Shown one piece after another: positions 17,771 through 26,615 of a DNA stretch of 57,643 nucleotides. The DNA comes from Holtiella sp036655075 (GTDB lineage Bacteria; Bacillota; Clostridia; Lachnospirales; Cellulosilyticaceae). Both the position numbers and the translations under genes were made by a program. The notes under the pieces are model-generated. The model was given only the letters and a program-made list of their open reading frames with translations. It searched no databases and was not told the DNA's origin. Each line of letters starts with the position of its first letter. The first letter of the stretch is position 1. The stretch spans positions 1 to 57,643 of the forward strand of contig NZ_JAVVQU010000015.1 in NCBI RefSeq assembly GCF_036655075.1, given 5' to 3'.

Positions 17771-18547
17771 ATGTATAAGGTACTCATTATTGATGATGAG
17801 GTTTTTATTAGAGAAGGTATGAGAAAAGTTATTCCATGGCATGATTTAGGCTGTGAACTTGTAGACGAAGCGCAAAATGGAGAAGAGGGTATAGAGAAGA
17901 TGATTCAGCATGAGCCACATATTATTATCTCTGATATTCGTATGCCAAAGAAGAGTGGTTTAGAGATGATTGATGAAATGAAGAGTATTAATCAAGATAT
18001 TCAAATTATCATTTTGACGGGATTTAGAGAGTTTGAATATGCTCAGCAAGCCATTCGACTAGGTGTATTAAGATTTTTACTCAAACCTTCTAAGTTAGAA
18101 GAAATTAAAGAAGCTATTGTGAGTGCAGTTGCAAATCTTGAACAATTACCTAAACGAGAGGTTCTGTTAAATCCAACATTAAAGGAAGTAGAAAATGAAG
18201 ATAAAGGTAGAGAGGAACTTGATAAACCACAGTATTTAGTGAGACAAGCTATTGATTATATTAATGAACACTATGATCAAAAGTTAGATTTGCAAACTGT
18301 GGCAGGTGAGCTCTATGTAAGTACTTGGCATCTGTGCAAGGTCATCAAAAAACAAACGGGGACTAACTTTGTAGATTTACTCAATGCGGCACGTATTGAA
18401 AAGGCTAAGAGACTGTTGCTTGAGAGCAATATGAAAATCTACGAAATTGCTGAAAACGTAGGGTATACAGATACGGCTTACTTTTCTAAAATCTTTAAAA
18501 AGAGTACCCAAGTAACACCTAATGAATATCGTAACAAAATGTACTAA
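17771..18547 (+). CDS. YesN-type response regulator with AraC DNA-binding domain
   Basis: A 258-residue regulator. The receiver domain (1-120) has acidic pocket Asp8/Asp9, phosphorylation site Asp55 in ISDIRMPKKSG, and Lys in LLKPSK. A glutamate-rich linker leads to two helix-turn-helix motifs of the AraC family (about 155-258), ending in the conserved AENVGYTDTAYFSKIFKK-like signature. It should bind DNA and activate sugar-uptake genes when phosphorylated by the adjacent kinase. AAAGGGGG stands before the ATG. The linker is short relative to many YesN proteins, which often exceed 500 residues. Confidence 0.9.
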   Translation: MYKVLIIDDEVFIREGMRKVIPWHDLGCELVDEAQNGEEGIEKMIQHEPHIIISDIRMPKKSGLEMIDEMKSINQDIQIIILTGFREFEYAQQAIRLGVLRFLLKPSKLEEIKEAIVSAVANLEQLPKREVLLNPTLKEVENEDKGREELDKPQYLVRQAIDYINEHYDQKLDLQTVAGELYVSTWHLCKVIKKQTGTNFVDLLNAARIEKAKRLLLESNMKIYEIAENVGYTDTAYFSKIFKKSTQVTPNEYRNKMY

Positions 18548-18861
18548 CTGAATAAGCACTAGTCAATAAGTGATGATCAATCCATTGTTTTTTGTATAGA
18601 TGAGAGATTTGAGTTTGATAGATTATAATTTGAAAAGCAAAGAATATGTAAAAGTATGAGCAAATTTAAACAATAAACAGCAAGATAAGCATATTCAATC
18701 TGTATATTTATAGTGATATAATTAAATCAAGCTAAAAACTTACTAGCATTTCTTACATATAGGGCATCAAATGAACTAATGTACGCTGCTAAGAGATTAG
18801 AAGTGTGTAAGTAAATCTCACCAACAAAAGGGCAATACAAAAAAGAAAGGGGGCTTTTTAA
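18548..18861 (+). other. Non-coding gap between response regulator and ABC permeases
   Basis: About 310 bases of AT-rich sequence with no convincing gene. A possible promoter (TTCAAT, 17 bases, TATAAT) ends at 18722. I looked for a solute-binding protein gene, which would normally be expected here, and found none. A weak CACT/AGTG hairpin sits near 18557-18575. No terminator with a T tract follows the regulator gene. Confidence 0.5.
18694..18722 (+). promoter_or_regulatory. Putative sigma-A promoter for the permease operon
   Basis: TTCAAT, a 17-base spacer, then a perfect TATAAT. The -35 box is weak, as expected for a promoter needing an AraC-type activator. Confidence 0.4.
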
Positions 18862-19731
18862 GTGATTTATAAGGACAAGAAAATTGTAGTACTATTTTTA
18901 CTTCCAGCAATCTTATTCTTAGTAGGTTTTCTATACATTCCATTTTTAATGAGTGTAGTAAACAGTGCCTACAACATCACAGACTTAGCGGGGATCAACA
19001 AAACATTTATAGGGTTTGGGAATTATACGGAGTTAATCAAAGATGTCAACATTCATACAGGTATTAAAAATACTTTTATCATGATGATACTTTGCATTGT
19101 TTTTGAGTTAGGGTTAGGTACATTATTTGCGTTATTTGTAGATGGGATTAAGAGGGGGGCTAAGTTCTATAGAACTGTATTCTTCTTCCCTGTAGTTATC
19201 TCAGCTACAGCAATTGGTCTTATGTTCGTACTTTTCTATGATTATAATATTGGTTTATTTAATCAATTAATAATGAAATTTGGTGGAGATAAAGTACTTT
19301 GGATGACAGAAAGTTCAGCGATTTACATGATTGCTATCCCAACAATCTGGCAATATGTAGGATTCTATTTCGTACTTGTGCTTACTGGGATTTCAGCTAT
19401 TCCAGAAGATATTTACGAATCAGCTTACCTAGATGGTATTACTGGAATCAAAAAAACAATTTACATTACTATTCCTCTTATTAAGGGTGTGCTCAAATCT
19501 AGTCTAATTCTTGTTATAACAGGTGCGCTTAAAATCTTCGACTTAGCGTGGACAATTGCACCTAAAGGGATACCAGGAGGAAGCAGCTACTTGCTAGGGA
19601 CTTACCAATACAACATGGTTTATGAAGCGTCTCGTGTTGGGTATGGATGTGCTATTGCTGTACTCATTGTAGTACTTGGGCTAGGTATATCTCTTTTAGT
19701 TAATAAATTCTTAAAAGAAGAAGAAATGTAA
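18862..19731 (+). CDS. Sugar ABC transporter permease (MalF/UgpA type)
   Basis: A 289-residue inner-membrane permease with about six hydrophobic helices, belonging to the carbohydrate-uptake (CUT1) group. The cytoplasmic EAA loop that docks the ATPase is present near residue 190 (YESAYLDGITGIKKTIYIT region). Translation starts at GTG 18862 with AAAGGGGG upstream. It is followed after 30 bases by the partner permease. No substrate-binding protein or ATPase gene is in the window, so those parts must be encoded elsewhere. From the downstream GH3, GH94 and nag genes, chito-oligosaccharides are a reasonable substrate guess. Confidence 0.88.
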   Translation: MIYKDKKIVVLFLLPAILFLVGFLYIPFLMSVVNSAYNITDLAGINKTFIGFGNYTELIKDVNIHTGIKNTFIMMILCIVFELGLGTLFALFVDGIKRGAKFYRTVFFFPVVISATAIGLMFVLFYDYNIGLFNQLIMKFGGDKVLWMTESSAIYMIAIPTIWQYVGFYFVLVLTGISAIPEDIYESAYLDGITGIKKTIYITIPLIKGVLKSSLILVITGALKIFDLAWTIAPKGIPGGSSYLLGTYQYNMVYEASRVGYGCAIAVLIVVLGLGISLLVNKFLKEEEM

Positions 19732-19761
19732 AATTTAAAATAAGGAAAGAGGGGTGTAGTC

Positions 19762-20652
19762 ATGGCCAAAGACTTAGCTACGACTAAGGCAAAGAACCTT
19801 AAACTTAAAAAGAGTTCTGGGCCAATAGAGCAGTTCTCAATAGGCAAAGTATTTATTCACATAGTGCTTTTACTTTGGGCAAGTACAACGGTTTTTCCAT
19901 TAATTTGGGTTATGAATAACTCTTTTAAATTAAAAGAAACAATTTTAGTGGATTCATTTAGTCTTGTGAAGGAGCCAGTTCTAGCAAACTATATTACAGC
20001 ATTTGGCCGTATGAAGATTGGTACTGCCTATATGAATAGCTTAATTATTTCAGGTTCAGTAGTATTGGGCGTAATGTTGTTTGGAGGCCTTGCTTCTTAT
20101 ATCTTGGCGAGGTACAATTTTAAGGGGAAGATAGTTGTTCATTCAATGGTAATGGCAGCTTTATTATTTCCAGCATTTGCAACAATCGTTCCAGTATTTA
20201 CAATGCTCTATAATGCAGGCCTTATGAATACTCATATTGGCGTTATCTTGCCTCAAATTGCAGGAAATATGGCATTTGCGATTATCATCATGGTAGGATT
20301 CATGTCTACTATTCCCATGGAACTTGAAGAAGCAGCTGTAGTGGAAGGCTGTGGGGCTTGGCAAATCTTCTGGAAGATTGTTGTGCCAATTTCAAAACCT
20401 TCATTTGCAACAGTAGCAATCTTTACATTCTTATGGTCATACAATGACTTGTTCTTACAAAAGATTATTATTCGTAAAACACAAGTACGTCCAATTTGTG
20501 CATTACTTGATACAATTAAATCACAATACGGTACAGACTATGGTTTAATGTGTGCATCTGTTATTCTAGTAGTTGTACCCGTGCTTATTGTATACTTATT
20601 CTTACAAAAATATATTATTAAAGGTCTTACAGCGGGTGCAGTAAAAGGTTGA
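19762..20652 (+). CDS. Sugar ABC transporter permease (MalG/UgpE type)
   Basis: A 296-residue second permease of the CUT1 importer. After a basic cytoplasmic N-terminus (about 25 residues) it has roughly six hydrophobic helices; the EAA loop is the ELEEAAVVEGCGAWQIFWKI segment near residue 195. It forms a heterodimer with the preceding permease. GAAAGAGGGG provides the ribosome binding site. A phosphohexomutase gene follows after 59 bases with no terminator, indicating continued transcription into the amino-sugar genes. Confidence 0.88.
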   Translation: MAKDLATTKAKNLKLKKSSGPIEQFSIGKVFIHIVLLLWASTTVFPLIWVMNNSFKLKETILVDSFSLVKEPVLANYITAFGRMKIGTAYMNSLIISGSVVLGVMLFGGLASYILARYNFKGKIVVHSMVMAALLFPAFATIVPVFTMLYNAGLMNTHIGVILPQIAGNMAFAIIIMVGFMSTIPMELEEAAVVEGCGAWQIFWKIVVPISKPSFATVAIFTFLWSYNDLFLQKIIIRKTQVRPICALLDTIKSQYGTDYGLMCASVILVVVPVLIVYLFLQKYIIKGLTAGAVKG

Positions 20653-20711
20653 TGTAAAACTCGGGGGAGTGTTAACAACATTTCTTAGCTTAAAAAGGAG
20701 AGAAGAAAATT

Positions 20712-22124
20712 ATGATTAAATTTGGTACAGGTGGCTGGAGAGCCATCATCGGTGAAGATTACATTAAAGATAATGTGGTGCTTGTAGCACAAGCTGTGGC
20801 AAACATTATGCAGACAGAAGAAGTCACACAAAAGGGTTTAGTAGTAGGATATGACAGACGTTTCCTATCAGATAAATCTGCTAGATGGGTAAGTGAAGTT
20901 ATGGCTGGAAATGGCATACCAGTACAAATTATTAATAAGATTTCTCCTACACCCCTCATTATGTATTATGCAAAGACTCATGGCAATCACTATGGTATAG
21001 CCATTACAGCCAGCCACAACCCAGCAGAATACAATGGTATCAAAATTTTCACCCTTGGTGGACGCGACGCAACAGAAGAAGTCACTGACAAAGTGGAATC
21101 TATTGTTGCAACACTTACAAAAGATGATGTGAGACAAATGGATTATGAAGAAGCAAAAGAACAAGGGATCATTAAGGAAGTTAATCCTTTCAATGATTAC
21201 ATAGATACAATTTTAGGGATGCTTAATGTTGAAGCTATCCGTGAAAAGGAGCTTAAAGTACTTGTTGATCCAATGTTTGGCGTGTCTAAAAATTCACTTC
21301 AAGCACTTCTTATTAGTTGTCGCTGTGAAGTAGACCTCATTCATGATCGTCATGATACACAATTTGGAGGAAGACTTCCTTCACCAACTGCGGTAACACT
21401 TAACAGACTTGCTAATATGGTTGTTGAAAAGAAATATGATATTGGTATTGGTACAGATGGTGATGCGGATAGACTTGGTATTATTGATGAAAAAGGTAAC
21501 TTTATTCATCCAAATGATATTATGGCATTATTATATTATTACATGCTTAAATACAAAGGCTGGAGTGGTCCAGTTGTTAGAAATATTGCAACAACACACC
21601 TTTTAGACGCTATTGCGGAAAGTTTTGGTGAAAAATGTTACGAAGTACCAGTAGGATTTAAACACATCTCAGCCAAAATGGAAGAAACAGATGCTGTTAT
21701 TGGTGGAGAAAGTAGTGGTGGTCTTACTATTCGTGGACATATTAAAGGTAAAGATGGTATATTCGCTGCTGGTTTACTTGTAGAAATGATGTGTGTAACA
21801 GGCAAACGCCTTGCACAAATGTTAGATGAAATTCATGCAGAGTTTGGAAACTTTGTAATGACTGAAGATGACTGTCGCTTCTCACATGCTAAAAAAGATG
21901 AGCTAGTAGAAGTACTTTTCCATGAAAAGAAATTACCTGCATTTAATATTCCAGTAGCTAAAGTAAGTTATGAAGATGGATGCAAAGTGTACTTTGAAAA
22001 TGGTGGATGGATTATTGCACGTTTCTCAGGTACAGAGCCTCTTATTCGTGTGTTTGCAGAAATGAGTACAAAAGAAGAAGCAGAATCTATTAGTAGACAA
22101 ATGCTAAGCTTCTTAGGTTTATAA
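20712..22124 (+). CDS. Phosphohexomutase (alpha-D-phosphohexomutase family)
   Basis: A 470-residue cytosolic enzyme interconverting hexose-1- and hexose-6-phosphates. The phosphoserine loop TASHNP has catalytic Ser101. The metal loop GTDGDADR is near 245, the sugar-binding loop GESSGG near 335, and the phosphate-binding FSGTEPLIRV near 440. Placement between sugar permeases and a GH3/GH94/nagA/nagB series suggests that it converts GlcNAc-1-phosphate, released by the GH94 phosphorylase, into GlcNAc-6-phosphate for NagA. That substrate is inference: sequence alone does not separate phosphoglucomutase, phosphomannomutase or GlcNAc-phosphate mutase. GAAAAAGGAG-like ribosome binding sequence precedes the ATG. 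Confidence 0.88.
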   Translation: MIKFGTGGWRAIIGEDYIKDNVVLVAQAVANIMQTEEVTQKGLVVGYDRRFLSDKSARWVSEVMAGNGIPVQIINKISPTPLIMYYAKTHGNHYGIAITASHNPAEYNGIKIFTLGGRDATEEVTDKVESIVATLTKDDVRQMDYEEAKEQGIIKEVNPFNDYIDTILGMLNVEAIREKELKVLVDPMFGVSKNSLQALLISCRCEVDLIHDRHDTQFGGRLPSPTAVTLNRLANMVVEKKYDIGIGTDGDADRLGIIDEKGNFIHPNDIMALLYYYMLKYKGWSGPVVRNIATTHLLDAIAESFGEKCYEVPVGFKHISAKMEETDAVIGGESSGGLTIRGHIKGKDGIFAAGLLVEMMCVTGKRLAQMLDEIHAEFGNFVMTEDDCRFSHAKKDELVEVLFHEKKLPAFNIPVAKVSYEDGCKVYFENGGWIIARFSGTEPLIRVFAEMSTKEEAESISRQMLSFLGL

Positions 22125-22210
22125 GCACATATAGAAAATCTTATACACTTTATAAATTTTACCGATATAATGGTAGAATAGAACTTATTTTATCTATTTA
22201 GGAGGAAATC

Positions 22211-23821
22211 ATGTTTAACATACAAGAAATCTTTAGCCAAATGACACTCCGTGAAAAAATCGGACAAACATTTCTTCAATATTATCAAGGGTATGAGGAT
22301 CTTCCAGAATCTCTTATCGAAATGAATAAACGTACAGAATTAGGTGGTATCATCTTTTTCTCAGGAAACAACGTAAGAAACCTTGAACAGTTCCGTGAAA
22401 TGAACAAACGTATTCAAGCACATGCTAAAGAGAATCGTTTTGGTATTCCAATTCTTCTTACTATTGACCAAGAAGGTGGACAACTTACAGCTATTCACCA
22501 AGGAACAACTATGTTCCCAGGGAATATGGCAATGGGATTTGCAAATGACGAGGAAATGGCATATAGACAAGGCGCACATGTTGCTAAAGAATTAAACTAT
22601 GCAGGTATTGATGTGTGTTATGCACCAGTACTTGATGTAAGTTACGATAGAATTAATGGTGTACCAGTTGTAGATAATCGTATGTTTTCAAGCAAACCAA
22701 GTGTTGTTGCAGATATGGGAACAGGCTTTATTAAAGGGCTTGAAGAAAATGGCATTGCTGCATGTGGTAAGCACTTCCCGGGGATGCGTTTAACACAAGA
22801 AGACACACACTTCAAAATGGATGTACACTCAGGTGACATGAAACGTCTTGAAGAGGTAGAACTTGTACCTTATAAAAAGGCTATTGCAAATGGGCTAGGC
22901 TGTGTCATGATGCACCATGGTATTTTCCCACCACTTGATAGTGAAAACCCAGCATCAATGTCTAAAAATGTAGTAAATTACTTAAGAAAAGAGCTAGGGT
23001 TTGATGGGCTTATCGTTACAGATGACCTTATTATGAAAGCGGTACTTGATGCATATGGTCAAAAGCAACCATTAGTAGAAGCGATGAATGCAGGGTGTGA
23101 CCTACTCATGTCTACATGTGCAGGTAAATGGTATGTTGATTTCATGGAAGAGTGTGTGCAAAATGGTACAATTTCTGAAGAGCGTATCAATGAAGCGTGT
23201 CTTAAAGTATTAGAATACAAAGCAAGATATCGTTGTGGTGAATTCCCAGAAACAAAAGCATTTGATAAAGCTCAAGGTGATGAAATTGCTTATGAAATTG
23301 CTAAAAAATCGCTCATTCTTTACAAAGGGGAAAAAGCAGATTTCCCAATTAAACTAGAAGAAAAAGAAAAACTTGGAATTATCTTTGGGAATCCAGCACG
23401 CCTTGTAATGAGTGATGCAATTAATCTTTATGATAAGCTATCTATTGAAGAAACAGTTAAAAAACATGGTTACCATAACAATACAAAAGAAGTGATTATG
23501 CCATGGAGACCTACTCATATGGAAAGAGTATCTGTAGGGGATATTGCAATTATCTCTGACTTTGTTATCTTTACAACGGTTAATGCCTACTGTTTCGAAG
23601 AACAAATTGAAACAATCAAATACATCCGTGAGTTCTGCCCAACTAAAAAGGTTATTGGTGTAGCGACAAGGAGTCCAGAAGATGCGAAGCTTCTTGCTAA
23701 TTATTGTGATTATGTTGTTGTGACAGGTGGATTAACACAAGTTACACTTGACGCTTTAGTAGAAGCTGTATTTGGTGATGGAGACTTTGAGTTCAATCCA
23801 GCAAAACAATTATTTGAATAA
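22211..23821 (+). CDS. GH3 beta-N-acetylhexosaminidase (NagZ-like)
   Basis: A 536-residue family 3 glycosidase. The N-terminal TIM-barrel carries the NagZ-type loop KHFPGMRLTQEDTH, with His188 and the Asp198/His200 dyad acting as acid/base; the nucleophile is Asp271 in IVTDDLIM. A C-terminal domain of about 190 residues (from about 345) is present, unlike short Gram-negative NagZ. It should release terminal beta-linked GlcNAc from chito-oligosaccharides or muropeptides. Some GH3 enzymes with this His-based catalysis use phosphate instead of water, which would fit a phosphorolytic operon; this is not decidable here. There is no signal peptide, so it acts on imported substrate. AGGAGG precedes the ATG. 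Confidence 0.9.
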   Translation: MFNIQEIFSQMTLREKIGQTFLQYYQGYEDLPESLIEMNKRTELGGIIFFSGNNVRNLEQFREMNKRIQAHAKENRFGIPILLTIDQEGGQLTAIHQGTTMFPGNMAMGFANDEEMAYRQGAHVAKELNYAGIDVCYAPVLDVSYDRINGVPVVDNRMFSSKPSVVADMGTGFIKGLEENGIAACGKHFPGMRLTQEDTHFKMDVHSGDMKRLEEVELVPYKKAIANGLGCVMMHHGIFPPLDSENPASMSKNVVNYLRKELGFDGLIVTDDLIMKAVLDAYGQKQPLVEAMNAGCDLLMSTCAGKWYVDFMEECVQNGTISEERINEACLKVLEYKARYRCGEFPETKAFDKAQGDEIAYEIAKKSLILYKGEKADFPIKLEEKEKLGIIFGNPARLVMSDAINLYDKLSIEETVKKHGYHNNTKEVIMPWRPTHMERVSVGDIAIISDFVIFTTVNAYCFEEQIETIKYIREFCPTKKVIGVATRSPEDAKLLANYCDYVVVTGGLTQVTLDALVEAVFGDGDFEFNPAKQLFE

Positions 23822-23834
23822 ATTTACAACAGGT

Positions 23835-23865
23835 GCCACTTCGTAAACGAAGGTTTACAGGTGGC
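23835..23865 (+). other. Intercistronic hairpin between GH3 and GH94 genes
   Basis: GCCAC and GTGGC enclose a perfect GTAAAC-GAAG-GTTTAC stem-loop, 14 bases after the GH3 stop. No T tract follows, so it is more likely an RNA processing or stabilising element than a terminator. As DNA, GTAAAC(4)GTTTAC could also be an operator. Confidence 0.55.
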
Positions 23866-23915
23866 TACTTGTACGCTGAGGGTAGAAAAATAACAATTTA
23901 TGAGAGGTGAAAGTA

Positions 23916-26528
23916 ATGAACTTTTTTGACAATGTAAATAAGTATGCAAATGAATACCATAACTTACAGGCAAATCCTGAAGTAGCATGTGAAAAAGAAA
24001 TGCCAGGTAAGGCTTTCTTTGTTGAGGATAATAACATTTTAGCGATTCCTAGAGAAGATGGGGATTGTAGATACCCATTTGGTCAAAATGGATTTAATTA
24101 CTGGGTATATGCATCGGGTTATCTTCATAGTAACGAAGGACTTTTCTCTCCATACCTTAGAGCCTCAGAAGGACAAGAACCTAAAATTGCTTTCTTTGCA
24201 GGATTCAAAGGGGAAGAGCATTACAAAGTTATTCCTATTTTATCTGTGCCAGTGATGGATGAGCATGTCCAAACAGAAAGATACACTGTCTTTACTAAGG
24301 CGAGTGCATACTATATAACAGAAGCAGAAGGGATTACGTTTGCAATCCGTACTTTTGTAGATGCCAACAAGAAGATGTACTATACAGTATCTGCAACAAA
24401 CAATACAGATGAAAAGAAAACTTTCTTTGTATCTTCCTACTTTAATCCATTCCTTAAAAATGCTGTAATGGAAGGTGCTGAAAATCGTTGGTTTAGACAA
24501 GCTACAGTACTTCCTGCAAATGAAGGACAAAATCTTGATAACTTTTTAGTTGAAGTATATGAAGAAAGAGAGAGAGGGGCGATGGCTCCAAACTATGGTG
24601 TGTTTATCAGAAACCTTACATTAAGTGAAGGGGCAAAACTTATAAAATCTGAAGAAACAGCATCTCGTAATGATTATGTAGGCGGCGTAAGAAGTTCACT
24701 GCATACGCCGGCTGCTCTATATAAGGGGACATTTGGGGAAACTAAGAAAGTTACAACCTTCACAGAAGTATCTATTGCAGCAGATATGCTTCATATAGAA
24801 TTAGATGGAAAAGCAAGTATGCGCGAAGATATTGTTATGACTTATTGTTTTGAAGATGAAGAAATGGAAGTAGCTATTCATGCAGTGCCAGCACCAGAGG
24901 TGATTGATGGTGCAGAAGTCGAGATCATCAATGAAGAGGCACAGCGTGGTGGTGCTATGAAAGCTAAATTTGGCAAACGTCTCCGTGGGGAAATTAAAGA
25001 AGAAGTGTTCAATGCATTCTTTGAGCATCTTAAGAAACAAGTTGAGTTCTGCTCTGTTATTAAAGGCTATATTCAACTTTCAAGCTTCTCACTTATTGGA
25101 ATCCGTGACGTATTCCAAGCGCTTGAAGGTTTGGTATTCTATGAGCCAGAAGTTGCAAGAGACAAAATGATTGAGGCACTTAACTTTGTACAGCCAGATG
25201 GTCGTTGTCCAAGACAATATTCTCTTCCAAGATTTGAAGGGGATACACCTAACATGGACCTTAGACCTTTCATTGACCAAGGAGTATGGGTCATCTCTAC
25301 AATTGCAACATACCTTCGTTTCACACAAGATTTTAACTTCTTAAATGAAACCTGTGGATACTATGACTTTGTAAATGACAAAGCACATCTTGCTAAGAAA
25401 TTAGACAAGACAAGTTCAGTACTTGATCACTTGTTTGATATGATGAACTACCTTCTTACAAATCGTGACCATGAGTACACAAAATGTGTATGTGCCCTTT
25501 ATGGAGATTGGAATGATGCGCTTGATGGTCTTGGTGTAAGTAAACATAAAGACCGTGAATATGGTACAGGTGTATCTGTTATGGCAACACTTCAAGTTTA
25601 CCAAAACTGTTATGAAATGATTGAATTACTTGAAATCTTAGGTGCAGACCAATATGCAGATAAAATTGATGAGTACAAACAAGCAATGGCTGAAATTGAA
25701 GAAGGCCTTACAAAATACGCTATTATTGCTAATGAAGCGGGTGAAAAACGGCTGGTACATGGATGGGGAGATGAAAGAAGCTACTTTGTAGGCAGTTTTG
25801 ATGACCCAGATCATGAATCTCGTGATGGTATTACTTCAAATGCTTTCTGGGTACTTGCAGGTATGTACGATAAAGATATGAGTATCAAAGAAACGATTCT
25901 TAATGCGTATGACCGCTTAGGGTCAAAATATGGTTTAAAAACATTCCAACCTCACTTTGAAAAAGGTACAACAGGGGTAGGACGTATTCCAAACTTACCA
26001 AAAGGTACAGCAGAAAATGGTGCAGCATATATCCATGCAAGTACATTTGGGGTAATGTCGCTCTTTAGAATGGGTGAAACAGACCGTGCATGGGATGAAC
26101 TTTCAAAATGCCTACCCTTTACACATGAAACAGTATCAGTATCACCCTATGTTATGCCTAACTCCTATGGTTTTAATGAAGAAAAACAAATTGATGGCGA
26201 ATCTATGCAAGACTGGCAAACAGGTAGTTCAAATGTTGCGCTTAAAACGTTCATTCGTTTCGTATTTGGTGTAGAGCCACAATATACAGGACTTTGGATT
26301 CAACCATCAATGGACATTCCATTCGAAACAACAGCATTTGAACTTAAAGTAAGAGGGACTCACTTAGTACTTAAATATAGTAACCATGAAACAGGTAAAC
26401 GTATCTTCAAAGTTAATGGTGAAATACAAGAAGGAATTTACGATAACGTAATGAAATTGGAAAAATTATGGTTAAATAACAACTTTATTTCAAATAATAA
26501 AGAAATTGTAGTAGAAATTCTTGACTAA
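23916..26528 (+). CDS. GH94 glycoside phosphorylase, likely N,N'-diacetylchitobiose phosphorylase
   Basis: An 870-residue family 94 enzyme that cleaves beta-linked disaccharides with inorganic phosphate, giving a sugar-1-phosphate and a free sugar. The (alpha/alpha)6 barrel is recognisable: YGDWNDALDGLG around 529-540 carries the family general acid (Asp534 by position), preceded by DLRPFIDQGVW and followed by NGAAYIHAST and the QIDGESMQDWQTGSS segment. The N-terminal beta-sandwich occupies roughly the first 290 residues. I use ATG 23916, since AGAGGTGA lies just upstream; a GTG at 23907 would overlap that site. Next to nagA, nagB and a GH3, chitobiose is the best substrate guess, though a cello- or other specificity is possible. 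Confidence 0.82.
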   Translation: MNFFDNVNKYANEYHNLQANPEVACEKEMPGKAFFVEDNNILAIPREDGDCRYPFGQNGFNYWVYASGYLHSNEGLFSPYLRASEGQEPKIAFFAGFKGEEHYKVIPILSVPVMDEHVQTERYTVFTKASAYYITEAEGITFAIRTFVDANKKMYYTVSATNNTDEKKTFFVSSYFNPFLKNAVMEGAENRWFRQATVLPANEGQNLDNFLVEVYEERERGAMAPNYGVFIRNLTLSEGAKLIKSEETASRNDYVGGVRSSLHTPAALYKGTFGETKKVTTFTEVSIAADMLHIELDGKASMREDIVMTYCFEDEEMEVAIHAVPAPEVIDGAEVEIINEEAQRGGAMKAKFGKRLRGEIKEEVFNAFFEHLKKQVEFCSVIKGYIQLSSFSLIGIRDVFQALEGLVFYEPEVARDKMIEALNFVQPDGRCPRQYSLPRFEGDTPNMDLRPFIDQGVWVISTIATYLRFTQDFNFLNETCGYYDFVNDKAHLAKKLDKTSSVLDHLFDMMNYLLTNRDHEYTKCVCALYGDWNDALDGLGVSKHKDREYGTGVSVMATLQVYQNCYEMIELLEILGADQYADKIDEYKQAMAEIEEGLTKYAIIANEAGEKRLVHGWGDERSYFVGSFDDPDHESRDGITSNAFWVLAGMYDKDMSIKETILNAYDRLGSKYGLKTFQPHFEKGTTGVGRIPNLPKGTAENGAAYIHASTFGVMSLFRMGETDRAWDELSKCLPFTHETVSVSPYVMPNSYGFNEEKQIDGESMQDWQTGSSNVALKTFIRFVFGVEPQYTGLWIQPSMDIPFETTAFELKVRGTHLVLKYSNHETGKRIFKVNGEIQEGIYDNVMKLEKLWLNNNFISNNKEIVVEILD

Positions 26529-26564
26529 TTTGTTGGTTAGAGTAAAAATAAAATAAGAAAGTAT

Positions 26565-26593
26565 TTTTAGGCACTTTTTACGAGTACCTAAAA
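26565..26593 (+). other. Intercistronic hairpin between GH94 and nagA
   Basis: TTTTAGGCACT pairs with AGTACCTAAAA (one mismatch) around a 7-base loop, 37 bases after the GH94 stop. It lacks a T tract after the stem. Probably a processing or mRNA-stability element inside the operon. Confidence 0.5.
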
Positions 26594-26615
26594 GTATGTA
26601 AAAAGGAGGGATACA

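Noticed and set aside
23907..23915. GTG start for the GH94 gene
   Set aside because: The GTG is part of the AGAGGTGA ribosome binding site; ATG 23916 fits better.
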